Source of the DNA: Lachnospiraceae bacterium JC7
GTDB lineage: Bacteria; Bacillota; Clostridia; Lachnospirales; Lachnospiraceae
NCBI GenBank assembly: GCA_000513555.1
Contig: ALYD01000003.1
Span: forward strand, 1-64,000
DNA length: 64,000 nucleotides
Direction of reading: 5' to 3'
The translations under genes were made by a program, and so were the position numbers. This document shows, piece by piece, positions 1 to 8,320 of the stretch. The number at the start of each line of letters is the position of its first letter. Within the stretch, counting starts at the first letter, position 1. Under the pieces are notes generated by a model. That model saw nothing but the letters and a program-made list of their open reading frames with translations. It was not told where the DNA came from and ran no database searches.

Positions 1-1373
1 GTCTCCACATGTACTGTCTGTGGGAAATTATCAACCGGACGTACATGTTTAAGCTCATATCCATTGGCTCTCAGATACTTTACGTCTCTTGCCAGTGTTG
101 CCGAATCGCAGCTCACATACACAAGCTTTTCCGGCGCCATCTGTACTATAGTTGAAAGTGCTTTCTCATCGCAGCCCTTCCTCGGGGGATCCACGCACAC
201 CACATCGATGCGCTCCTTCGGATGCTCCTCATACCAGTCCGGAAGAACCTCCTCTGCTGCTCCGACATAGAACTCGGCATTCTCTATACCGTTTATCTCA
301 GCATTCTGCTTTGCGTCTCTGATGGCTTCCGGAATGATCTCAACTCCGTATACATGTCTGGACTTACGGGACATAAAGAGTGAAATGGTACCGATTCCGC
401 AGTAAAGATCCCAGACATTTTCCGTACCCTTCAGCTCCGCAAATTCAAGGGCTGCTCCATACATCTTTTCAGTCTGTACAGGATTTACCTGATAGAAGCT
501 GAGAGGCGAGATGCGGAACTTTACATCACCTATATAATCCTCTATGAATCCGGGACCGTAAAGATCAACTATCTTTGTTCCCATGATTACATTGGTCCTC
601 TCCATGTTCACACTGAAGCTTAACGCATCAACTTTCATATCATTTGAACCGGAGCTTTCATTTCCGCCGCAAAGTGATCCCACCAGCGCTTCTCTATGCG
701 GAAGCTCTGTGCCGTTTATCACGAGACACACCATCCTCTGACCTGTGGTGAACCCCTTTCTTATTAGCACATGCCTTACAAGCCCTCTGCCTGTCTTCTC
801 GTCATAAGGCTCGATGTCATAGTTCTCCATCCATCCGATGATACGGTCAAGTATCACCTTGTTATCCGTTACACCCAGGAGGCAGTCCTCACACTCGATG
901 ACATCATGGGTACGTCCCGCATAAAATCCTGCGATGATCTTTCCGTCTTTGTTTCTGGAAACAGGAAACTGGGCTTTATTTCTGTAGCGGAATGGCTCAT
1001 TCATACCTACTATCGGTTCAAAGACCTCATCAAGCAGTTTCTCATCCACTTCCCCTATACGCTGAAGATTATTATATACCTTGTCCTGTTTGAACTTAAG
1101 CTGTGCATCATAGCTCATCTGTTGAAGCTGACAGCCACCGCAGCGTCTTGCTATACTGCACTTCGGTTCCTGACGATCCCTGCTCTTTTCGAGCACCTTT
1201 ACAAGTCTCGCAAAACCATAATTTTTCTTGACCTTTGTTGCTGCTGCAAGCACGGTATCACCAATGACCGTATCCTTTATGAACCACACAAAGCCCTCAC
1301 CGGTCTTTCCGATTCCCAGTCCTTCACTGGAAAAATCCTCTATCTTCACTGTAAACTGCTCATTTTTTGTCAT
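1..1373 (-). CDS. rlmCD: 23S rRNA (uracil-5-)-methyltransferase, RlmD/RumA family (3' end cut by window)
   Basis: SAM-dependent enzyme of the TrmA/RumA family that makes 5-methyluridine in 23S rRNA. The reading frame runs from an ATG at 1373, preceded by GGGGAG, to the window edge. Visible parts: an N-terminal TRAM-like beta domain with the motif FSSEGLGIG, an iron-sulfur cysteine cluster CSIARRCGGC, the methyltransferase motif DLYCGIGTISLFM, the motif VCVDPPRKGC with the putative catalytic Cys region, and SCDSATLARD. The frame leaves the window just after PQTVHVE, where family members have only about ten residues left. It follows the GGDEF gene in the same direction, but a hairpin and a possible promoter lie between them. 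Which uridine is methylated cannot be told from sequence alone. Confidence 0.93.
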   Translation of the reverse strand, partial: MTKNEQFTVKIEDFSSEGLGIGKTGEGFVWFIKDTVIGDTVLAAATKVKKNYGFARLVKVLEKSRDRQEPKCSIARRCGGCQLQQMSYDAQLKFKQDKVYNNLQRIGEVDEKLLDEVFEPIVGMNEPFRYRNKAQFPVSRNKDGKIIAGFYAGRTHDVIECEDCLLGVTDNKVILDRIIGWMENYDIEPYDEKTGRGLVRHVLIRKGFTTGQRMVCLVINGTELPHREALVGSLCGGNESSGSNDMKVDALSFSVNMERTNVIMGTKIVDLYGPGFIEDYIGDVKFRISPLSFYQVNPVQTEKMYGAALEFAELKGTENVWDLYCGIGTISLFMSRKSRHVYGVEIIPEAIRDAKQNAEINGIENAEFYVGAAEEVLPDWYEEHPKERIDVVCVDPPRKGCDEKALSTIVQMAPEKLVYVSCDSATLARDVKYLRANGYELKHVRPVDNFPQTVHVE

Positions 1374-1387
1374 TTTTTATCTCCCCA

Positions 1388-1414
1388 AGTATAGTAAAAT
1401 ATCCCTCACGTCAA
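1388..1414 (-). promoter_or_regulatory. Possible sigma-A promoter of the RNA methyltransferase gene
   Basis: On the minus strand TTGACG (1409-1414) and TATACT (1388-1393) are separated by 15 bases, shorter than the preferred 17. The ATG at 1373 follows closely, with GGGGAG as ribosome site. Good hexamers but poor spacing, so this is tentative. Confidence 0.35.
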
Positions 1415-1418
1415 GAAA

Positions 1419-1443
1419 TGAGGGCCAATGCTTTGACCCTCAC
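1419..1443 (-). terminator. Hairpin after the GGDEF gene, probable weak terminator
   Basis: TGAGGG and CCCTCA arms flank a 13-base loop and are followed on the minus strand by TTTCTTG. It sits between the GGDEF stop codon and the methyltransferase promoter. The stem is short, so termination would be partial. Confidence 0.4.
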
Positions 1444-1482
1444 ATAATCAAAATCATATTAATACGAAAACCCCTGACAGCA

Positions 1483-3132
1483 TCACAGGTCCTCATCAAA
1501 GACCTTACCGGCCGCGTTGAGTGTTATACTGTGAACATTGTTCAGTTCAGCCATACTGTGTACCAGAACAGCCTGTCCGGTTCCCGCCTGCATAGCCTTC
1601 ACCAGTGCCAGATCCGCACACGAAGTATAATCCCAGATCTTATTCAGCTTCTCAGGCTTATGTATGCATATACCCTGTGAAAGCGTGAGCTCCGGAAGTC
1701 CCTGAATTCTGATGGCCTTCAATACGTCATCATTGATGTTCCTCAGACGGTCAATGACCATATCATCCGAGAAATCCTCAAGCAAAAGAACAAATTCCGC
1801 ACCGTCATAACGGGCGACGAACAGATGCTCCGAAGCATATCTCTTCAGTACATTGGAAACCTCAACGAGACAACGGTCTCCGATAGTATACCCGTACATA
1901 TCATTGATACGTTTAACATTATCGATGGTCAGCATGGCTATACCGAAGGTAAGATCCCTGGCTGAACATCTCTCGAAGAACTGATCCGCATTATCATTGA
2001 AGGATCTGCGATTCGGCAGTCCTGTCAGATCATCCTCTACTGCTCTCTTCTCCAGTGCAGCCCTAACATCATAATCCAAGATGTTCATGGTTTCAACTTC
2101 AATCAGAAGACTCATGGCACTATTCTGCGCCTGAATAACAGCATTGGTATACTCCCTGAATCTGACCAGCTCTTTTATCTTCATTTCTTTATTCTTGGTA
2201 GCGCCATAGAAGTCTATCTTTATGTTACTGAGCTCCTGCTTGAATCCGTAGATATCTGTGTAATTCAGGAAATTCTCCATCTTGGCCACAAGATTATTGA
2301 AGAAATCCACATAATCATCATTGGCGGCAAGAAGATTCAGAACAAAGAAAAATTCAAGAATAAACTGCCCCTGGAACTCTCTTGATGAGAAGAATGTTCT
2401 CAGCTTCTCGATATATCTTCCATCCCACTTGTGCTCACCGGTAAATTCATTCCAGATAAGATGTGACACTGAAACATAGGGCTCCAGATTCAGATTCTTA
2501 TTTTCCTGAGCATAGTTATCCATCTGGGTAATGATGTCACCTGCATTGGTCGTATCACCCAGAAGCACATAGCAGCGAACGAAGGAACATAAATGACGCA
2601 TATAGTACATCGGATAAAATGCTTCACGATTTATGAGATAGAAGAATCTCTCCACCGCAAGCTGATACTTCAGGGCCTCCTGATAATTTCCGATGGTATA
2701 ACAAATGTCCGAAAGATCCTCATAGGCCTTTATCAGAATATGTCCGAATTCATTGTGTTCCGAAATGTTTTCTTCAGCAATTCGGATCACAGTAGACAGT
2801 GTCTGCATGGCATTTGTTTTGTTTCCCTGACGTAAAAATGTACTTCCAAGTAAAGTCAGTGCACGGCACATCTCGTGATATGACTTGGACTCATCAGCCT
2901 CATTGATGGACTTCCTGAGATACCTTACGCACTCACCGCAGTTTTTCAGATTATAATAATATCTCGCGATATAGTAGTTGCACAGACTGGACAGCGCCTT
3001 GTCCTTTCTTCGTCTTGCAACATTCAGAAGCTCGTTGCTCAAACGTATGGTGATCTCAAAACTCTCTGTCTTGTATTCCTCTAAATTTTCAATCTTATTG
3101 ATGATATCCTGACTGTAATTTGATGTGTCCAT
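1483..3132 (-). CDS. TPR-like repeat protein with C-terminal degenerate GGDEF domain
   Basis: A 549-residue soluble protein. Residues 1-330 are helical and TPR-like (for example the stretch around residues 85-160), followed by a short coiled segment and a GGDEF domain from about residue 360. The domain opens with DDLTGLPNRRSF and keeps the INDMYGYTIGD motif, but the signature at 443-447 reads DGAEF instead of GG[DE]EF. The first Gly, which packs against the substrate, is Asp, and the third position is Ala. Diguanylate cyclases need this loop, so activity is doubtful; a GTP- or c-di-GMP-sensing or protein-binding role is possible. There is no signal peptide or membrane segment. A long inverted repeat with a T-run sits just before the start codon and may control expression. 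Confidence 0.85.
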   Translation of the reverse strand: MDTSNYSQDIINKIENLEEYKTESFEITIRLSNELLNVARRRKDKALSSLCNYYIARYYYNLKNCGECVRYLRKSINEADESKSYHEMCRALTLLGSTFLRQGNKTNAMQTLSTVIRIAEENISEHNEFGHILIKAYEDLSDICYTIGNYQEALKYQLAVERFFYLINREAFYPMYYMRHLCSFVRCYVLLGDTTNAGDIITQMDNYAQENKNLNLEPYVSVSHLIWNEFTGEHKWDGRYIEKLRTFFSSREFQGQFILEFFFVLNLLAANDDYVDFFNNLVAKMENFLNYTDIYGFKQELSNIKIDFYGATKNKEMKIKELVRFREYTNAVIQAQNSAMSLLIEVETMNILDYDVRAALEKRAVEDDLTGLPNRRSFNDNADQFFERCSARDLTFGIAMLTIDNVKRINDMYGYTIGDRCLVEVSNVLKRYASEHLFVARYDGAEFVLLLEDFSDDMVIDRLRNINDDVLKAIRIQGLPELTLSQGICIHKPEKLNKIWDYTSCADLALVKAMQAGTGQAVLVHSMAELNNVHSITLNAAGKVFDEDL

Positions 3133-3153
3133 ATTAACCCCGCTTATATAAAA

Positions 3154-3208
3154 ACCCCATTTCTGAGGAAAGTACTCATTCTAGTGGGTACATCGACAGA
3201 AATGGGGT
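3154..3208 (-). terminator. 12-bp perfect inverted repeat plus T-run: terminator or attenuator before the GGDEF gene
   Basis: ACCCCATTTCTG (3154-3165) and CAGAAATGGGGT (3197-3208) form a perfect 12-bp stem. On the minus strand the stem is followed by TTTTTATAT, like an intrinsic terminator, ending about 20 bases before the GGDEF ATG. The 31-base loop holds a second imperfect hairpin (GTAC...GTAC arms). It can end transcription of the upstream exoribonuclease gene and so also gates read-through into the GGDEF gene. Confidence 0.65.
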
Positions 3209-3274
3209 AAATATTATAATTTGATAAATTTTTTTGTTTTATATTGCGGAATTTAACTCAACGTACCTGAATCA

Positions 3275-4297
3275 TCAGGACTCATCACTCGTCTTACGAA
3301 GGTTGGAATCTATCAGACGGTTAAAGCCGATCCATCCATTGCCCTCGGCAGCCTTTCCGTTCTTGTCACCGGCCTCAAGAGCCTCTCTCATGGTCTGAAG
3401 CTTGGCATCGACATTGTCCGCAAAGGAAAGGGCCATAGCCTCCATAAGTGCCGGCTTCTTGGGTGAACCGTATTCAAGTTCGCCATGATGTGCAAGGATA
3501 CAGTGTCCAAGCTCTGCCCCAAGAGTATCCGGGAAACCGGGGATGCTCTTCGCAGTCTCCATGACCTTCTGATATCCGATAATGATATGTCCGATGAGCT
3601 GTCCTTCATCACTGTAATCATTTCTCGGGAACGCTGTAAGCTCTCTTACCTTTCCGATGTCGTGGCAAAGCGCCGCTGTTATGAGAAGGTCTCTATGAAG
3701 ATCAGGATAATGCTTAGCAAAATAGTCGCACACCGACGCCACTGATAATGTATGCTCCGCAAGTCCTCCCACATAACCATGGTGTACTGACTTCGCCGCA
3801 CTGTGCTGCAAAAATTCTTTATGAAATTCCTTGTCTTCGACAAAGATGGCATTGAGAAGCTTGTTGAGATACGGATTCTTCACAGACTTGATCATCTGAT
3901 CGAGCTCTCCCTCCATCTCCGTGGAAGAACGCGCAGAAACAGGAAGATAATTCTTCGGCTCGTAGGAACCTTCCGCCGCCACACGCAGCCTCTGTATGCT
4001 GAGCTGGTTTGTACCGTTATAAACTGTTACATTACCCTCTACATGAACGTAGTCAAGAACATCGAAATCACTGATTCCCGGAGAATTCGGCTCCCACACC
4101 TTTGCATCGACCTGACCTGTACGGTCCTGAAGAGTCACATTAAGGTATTCCTTTCCGTTCTTTGTAAGAGCTGCATTCTTTGTCTTTACGAGATATACAT
4201 CCGAAACTCTGAGGCCATCATAGAATGACTCTATGAATCTCATACCGGCCCCTGCCGCTTCATTATTTCTCTCTTTAAAAAACTCGTTAATTTCCAT
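3275..4297 (-). CDS. yhaM: 3'-5' exoribonuclease YhaM family (OB fold + HD domain)
   Basis: A 340-residue protein with the two-domain layout of YhaM/Cbf1. An N-terminal OB fold (about residues 28-110, motif VTLQDRTGQVDAKVW) binds nucleic acid. A C-terminal HD phosphohydrolase domain shows HHGYVGGLAEHTLSV, the metal-binding pair in ALCHDIGKV, HIIIGY, ILAHHGELEYGS and FADNVDAKL. Family members degrade single-stranded RNA, and some DNA, from the 3' end with Mn2+ or Co2+. The length is close to B. subtilis YhaM (about 314) with a slightly longer tail. The gene is followed by the 3154-3208 hairpin. Assignment to the family is firm; the in vivo substrate is inferred. Confidence 0.92.
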   Translation of the reverse strand: MEINEFFKERNNEAAGAGMRFIESFYDGLRVSDVYLVKTKNAALTKNGKEYLNVTLQDRTGQVDAKVWEPNSPGISDFDVLDYVHVEGNVTVYNGTNQLSIQRLRVAAEGSYEPKNYLPVSARSSTEMEGELDQMIKSVKNPYLNKLLNAIFVEDKEFHKEFLQHSAAKSVHHGYVGGLAEHTLSVASVCDYFAKHYPDLHRDLLITAALCHDIGKVRELTAFPRNDYSDEGQLIGHIIIGYQKVMETAKSIPGFPDTLGAELGHCILAHHGELEYGSPKKPALMEAMALSFADNVDAKLQTMREALEAGDKNGKAAEGNGWIGFNRLIDSNLRKTSDES

Positions 4298-4402
4298 TAA
4301 ATAATCTTTCTAATCCAAAGCAAAAATACGATTGTTTTTCACCTGTGCTGCCAGATCTTTGGATACCTCGGCAAGTTTACGTCGCCCATACTATCATGTT
4401 TT

Positions 4403-5728
4403 TCAACGTCCTGCAACGGTAACGGTGAAATGAACTCTGACATACTCTGCCCCGTTCTGCCTCATTATCGCCACATCCGCTTCATCGCCAACCCGGAGTT
4501 CCCTAAGAGCCTCATGATAATCCACCATCTTCCTGATCTCCTTATCATTTATGCCCACAAGAACATCCCCGTTCTGTATGCCAGCGTCATAGGCCGGTGA
4601 GTTCTGAATGCTCTCTCGTATATATAGTCCCTCCGGAAGTCTCGCTTCGGTCATTTCCTGAGTCATTTCCTGTGCCTTGAGTCCCAGATATGCGAACTCC
4701 GTGCCGTTGGAAATGGTCTCTATGACATCAAGATAGTCCGATATTCCGACTATATGCTCATATCCATGCTCCGATGCCTTTTCATCCGACTTTATCCATC
4801 CAACCAGCTCTCCGTCAGTGTTTAAAACAAAACTACCGTAGCTGGGGTCAATGTCTATGTCCGCTATCATATCTTTTATATTCCCGTCTGCACTGACAGT
4901 GTTATAGGCTACAGACGCAACGGACCCCACTGTAGAGGAACTGTATACCCCTGCAGGAGCACCAACGGCGATGATCATATCTCCCCTGCGGATCATAGAG
5001 GAATCCCCCATGGATATGATCCTGATCCCCTGTACATCCCTGTAGCTAAGGCTGGTCAGCGGAACCGAAACAATGGCGATTCCATCTGCCTCATCTACCG
5101 ATTTCACAGAGGCACTGTAAGTTTTATCTCCATAGAACACGGCTTCGATGCTTCCCGAATCCCTGGCCACAGTGTCTGAAGTCAGTATCAGCACTTCACC
5201 CGAGGTTCTGGCAATGACTACACCTGCCGAACTCTTTCCTGACTTCACAAGCTGCCCGAAGAAATCATTGGCAGTTTCACGGCTCCTTACTTCCACCAGG
5301 GAGTGATCGGCGCTTGCTGCCACCTGCTGAAGCGCGCTGTTCATACGTTCATAGTCTTCTACATTATACTGATATTTCCGAATCTCTTCCCTAACCACAT
5401 TTTCTACCGAAACGGTCTCCTTCGGCACCTCTTCCGTCTCTGGTTCGGTTTGGGTAGTCTCAGGCTCGGTTTCCTTTGTAGTTTCTTCTGTAGTCTCTTC
5501 TTCGGTCTCCGCCTCAGAAGTCTCCGGCTCTGTCTCAAATCTCACGGTCTCCGGTTCATTATCAGAGAAATGTCCGGCAAACTTCGGTTCCAAAACAGCG
5601 AAGATGCCGGCGCTTAAAGTTCCGAACAAAACAGCAGATAATGTTACTCTGGCATAATGCCTGGCTCTCTTTTTCCAGCTTTCCTGCCGACCCACTATAT
5701 TTTCTTTAATAAAGTCATTATCGTCCAT
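4403..5728 (-). CDS. Membrane-anchored HtrA-like PDZ protein lacking the catalytic triad (pseudoprotease)
   Basis: About 441 residues. A cytoplasmic N-terminus and one membrane helix (about residues 26-46) lead to a Glu/Thr-rich extracellular linker (about 57-105), a trypsin-like S1C domain (about 140-340) and a C-terminal PDZ domain (about 347-441, with the carboxylate-loop-like YLGL). The fold is HtrA/DegP, but the His position reads ILTSDTV instead of TNxHV, the Asp region reads EADGIAIV, and the GNSGG serine loop is replaced by DPSYGSF. All three catalytic residues appear lost, so it is probably a non-catalytic envelope protein that binds peptides through PDZ. The frame could open 60 bases earlier at 5788, but a TATAAT box lies between; the ATG at 5728 fits the promoter and gives a leaderless mRNA. 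Confidence 0.82.
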   Translation of the reverse strand: MDDNDFIKENIVGRQESWKKRARHYARVTLSAVLFGTLSAGIFAVLEPKFAGHFSDNEPETVRFETEPETSEAETEEETTEETTKETEPETTQTEPETEEVPKETVSVENVVREEIRKYQYNVEDYERMNSALQQVAASADHSLVEVRSRETANDFFGQLVKSGKSSAGVVIARTSGEVLILTSDTVARDSGSIEAVFYGDKTYSASVKSVDEADGIAIVSVPLTSLSYRDVQGIRIISMGDSSMIRRGDMIIAVGAPAGVYSSSTVGSVASVAYNTVSADGNIKDMIADIDIDPSYGSFVLNTDGELVGWIKSDEKASEHGYEHIVGISDYLDVIETISNGTEFAYLGLKAQEMTQEMTEARLPEGLYIRESIQNSPAYDAGIQNGDVLVGINDKEIRKMVDYHEALRELRVGDEADVAIMRQNGAEYVRVHFTVTVAGR

Positions 5729-5735
5729 AAGGAAT

Positions 5736-5764
5736 ATTATATACAACTCCCTATAGACAAGCAA
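5736..5764 (-). promoter_or_regulatory. Sigma-A promoter of the HtrA-like gene
   Basis: Minus strand TTGCTT (plus positions 5759-5764), a 17-base spacer, then a perfect TATAAT (5736-5741). Only seven bases separate the -10 box from the ATG at 5728, so the predicted transcript starts at or next to the start codon. Confidence 0.6.
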
Positions 5765-5768
5765 GAAA

Positions 5769-5798
5769 GTGGCAAAAACTTGATGCATTTGCTATACT
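5769..5798 (+). promoter_or_regulatory. Probable promoter of mutS2, leaderless arrangement
   Basis: GTGGCA (5769-5774), an 18-base spacer and TATACT (5793-5798). The mutS2 ATG at 5806 lies seven bases after the -10 box and no Shine-Dalgarno sequence is present, so translation probably starts on a leaderless message. The -35 match is weak. Confidence 0.45.
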
Positions 5799-5805
5799 GA
5801 GATGC

Positions 5806-8301
5806 ATGAATGATAAAGCTTTAATTACATTGGAATTTAATAAAATAAAAGAACGTTTAGAGGGGTACGCCAACTCTCCGAAGGGAAAACAGCTCATTCA
5901 TGAGCTCCTGCCTTCCACAGATATTTCAGAGATAGAGCAGAACCTTCTTGAAACAGATGCTGCCATGACACGTATAGGTCTCTACGGCAACATCTCATTT
6001 TCGGGTGTAAAGGATGTGAACAACAGTCTGAAGAGACTGGACATCGCAGCCTCCCTTTCCATATCCGAACTGCTTCAGATCAGCGGTGTTCTCACTGCTG
6101 CAGGTCGCGCAAAAGCCTATGCAAGGGATAGCGAGAAATCACAGGAACCGAAAAAGCCGGTTCCAAGAGCCGTAAGGCTTCAGGCCCATTACACAAAGAA
6201 CAGGCCTGACCCTGAGAAGCTCAAGGAGATCACAGAAGACGACAGTCTTTCAGGATATTTTCGCGACATCGAACCTCTTACCCAGATAAACAAAGAGATA
6301 ACCAGATGCATCATCTCTGAGGATACCGTAGCAGACGATGCCAGTGCAGGTCTTTTTGCCGTACGTAAAAAGAAGCATGTTTTCGAGGAGCGCATACACA
6401 CCTCCCTTAACAGTATTCTGAACAGCTCGAGAGCTCTTCTTCAGGACGCGGTCATCACCATGAGAGACGGCAGATACTGTCTTCCTGTCAAGGCTGAGTA
6501 CAAGTCCAGCTTTCCGGGCATGGTTCACGATCAGAGCTCAACAGGCTCCACTCTTTTCATAGAGCCTATGAGCATCGTGAAGCTGAACAACGATATCAAG
6601 GAGCTTGAAGCAGAAGAAAAAAAGGAGATCGAAAAGGTTCTGGAAACTCTTTCCGGTTCTCTCATGCCATATACCGAAACCATCCATAACGACATCGAGA
6701 TCCTTGCACATCTTGATTTCGTTTTTGCAAAGGCAAAGTTCGCGGAATCCATGCATGCCACCATGCCGGTTCTTAATGATAAGTACTACATTTCCATCAT
6801 CGAAGGAAGACATCCTTTGATAGATCCGAAGAAGGTAGTTCCTACCACAGTTTATCTCGGCAGAGACTTTGACATGCTTGTTATCACCGGTCCCAACACC
6901 GGCGGTAAGACAGTCTGCCTGAAGACCATCGGTCTTTTCCAGCTTATGGGACAGTCCGGTCTTTTTATCCCTGCAAAGGAAGGTTCTGAGCTTTCCGTAT
7001 TTGAGGAGATCTTCGCAGACATCGGCGATGAGCAGTCCATAGAGCAGAGTCTTTCAACCTTCTCTGCCCACATGACAAACACTGTAAAGATACTCGAAAA
7101 GGCAGACAGCCACAGCCTCTGTCTATTCGACGAGCTCGGAGCCGGAACTGACCCGACTGAGGGCGCGGCTCTCGCCATGGCCATACTCAACTTCCTTCAC
7201 AATATGAAGACGAGAACAGTAGCCACGACCCACTATGCGGAGATCAAAGTCTACGCCCTTTCTACACCGGGAGTCGAAAATGCCAGCTGTGAGTTCGATG
7301 TCACCACATTGAGCCCCACCTACAGACTTCTCATCGGTGTTCCCGGCAAGTCCAATGCCTTCGCCATATCACAGAAGCTGGGACTTCCATCCTATATCAT
7401 CGATGATGCAAAGAATCGTCTCCAGCAGGAGGATGTAAAGTTCGAGGACGTTATCGCAAGTCTCGAAGAAAGCCGCATCACCATAGAGCGTGAAAAGCAG
7501 GAGATCGAGCGCTACAGAGCCGAGATCGAGGAATACAAGCGCAGAGCCCGTGAGAACTCCAAGGGAGTGGAAAAGGGCCGCGACAAGATACTCCAGAAAG
7601 CCCGTGAGGAAGCTGCCCAGATCCTTGCAGACGCCAAGGAAACAGCGGACGGCATCGTTAAGGAGCTCCGAAAGCAGGAGCAGAACGGTGCAGCCACTCT
7701 CGATGCGGAAAAGACCAGATCCACCCTCAACAAAAAGCTCAGGGAAACTCAGGCAAGTCTTTCCAGTGCCCAGAAGGTAAAGGGTCCTTCCAAGCCGGTA
7801 TCAGCCAAGAGTCTTCACCTGGGGGATACTGTTCATGTTGCTTCCATGAACCTGAACGCAACAGTTTCCACACTTCCCGACCATAAGGGTGAGCTCTATG
7901 TCACAGCCGGCATCATCCGCACCAAGGTCTCAGTCAGAGATATCGAACTTGTGGATACAGGAAAGGTATCCGGTCCCGGAATCGAAACAGGCGGAAAGCA
8001 TAAAAAGGGAAGTACTTCCGGCGGCGGCATCCGTATGCAGAAGACCATGGGTATCTCTCCGGAGATCAATCTTATCGGCATGACGACCTTTGAGGCTATA
8101 CCGGAACTTCAGAAATATCTGGACGATGCTTATCTTGCGCATCTTCCTCAGGCACGTGTTGTTCACGGCAGAGGTACAGGCGCACTTCGAAAAGCTGTTC
8201 ATCAGCAGTTGAAGAAGCTGAAATATGTCGAGTCCTTCCGTCTCGGTGAATTCGGCGAAGGACAGGACGGCGTAACCATCGTATTTTTCAAGAATAAATA
8301 G
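5806..8301 (+). CDS. mutS2: Endonuclease MutS2 / ribosome-collision ATPase with Smr domain
   Basis: An 831-residue MutS2 protein. MutS core and clamp come first, then the ABC-type ATPase with Walker A GPNTGGKT (362-369), Walker B with LCLFDELGAGTDP and the TTHYAEIK switch. A long coiled coil follows (about 545-665), then a KOW-like segment and a C-terminal Smr domain with INLIGMTTFEA and VHGRGTGALR. Smr domains normally begin LDLRG; here the Arg is Ile. The protein is about 45 residues longer than usual, largely through a basic, proline-rich insert near residues 103-165. In Firmicutes MutS2 suppresses recombination and splits collided ribosomes. The response regulator gene starts 19 bases downstream and is probably cotranscribed. 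Confidence 0.96.
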   Translation: MNDKALITLEFNKIKERLEGYANSPKGKQLIHELLPSTDISEIEQNLLETDAAMTRIGLYGNISFSGVKDVNNSLKRLDIAASLSISELLQISGVLTAAGRAKAYARDSEKSQEPKKPVPRAVRLQAHYTKNRPDPEKLKEITEDDSLSGYFRDIEPLTQINKEITRCIISEDTVADDASAGLFAVRKKKHVFEERIHTSLNSILNSSRALLQDAVITMRDGRYCLPVKAEYKSSFPGMVHDQSSTGSTLFIEPMSIVKLNNDIKELEAEEKKEIEKVLETLSGSLMPYTETIHNDIEILAHLDFVFAKAKFAESMHATMPVLNDKYYISIIEGRHPLIDPKKVVPTTVYLGRDFDMLVITGPNTGGKTVCLKTIGLFQLMGQSGLFIPAKEGSELSVFEEIFADIGDEQSIEQSLSTFSAHMTNTVKILEKADSHSLCLFDELGAGTDPTEGAALAMAILNFLHNMKTRTVATTHYAEIKVYALSTPGVENASCEFDVTTLSPTYRLLIGVPGKSNAFAISQKLGLPSYIIDDAKNRLQQEDVKFEDVIASLEESRITIEREKQEIERYRAEIEEYKRRARENSKGVEKGRDKILQKAREEAAQILADAKETADGIVKELRKQEQNGAATLDAEKTRSTLNKKLRETQASLSSAQKVKGPSKPVSAKSLHLGDTVHVASMNLNATVSTLPDHKGELYVTAGIIRTKVSVRDIELVDTGKVSGPGIETGGKHKKGSTSGGGIRMQKTMGISPEINLIGMTTFEAIPELQKYLDDAYLAHLPQARVVHGRGTGALRKAVHQQLKKLKYVESFRLGEFGEGQDGVTIVFFKNK

Positions 8302-8320
8302 GTATTTATCGGGGGGAGAA

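Noticed and set aside
771-1394. Open frames on plus over the RNA methyltransferase gene
   Set aside because: The minus frame encodes a continuous RlmD-type protein with the Fe-S cysteines; the plus frames are accidental.
5788-5788. Longer N-terminus (20 extra residues) for the HtrA-like protein
   Set aside because: The extra segment runs through the TATAAT box and the mutS2 promoter region and has no ribosome site; the ATG at 5728 fits the promoter.
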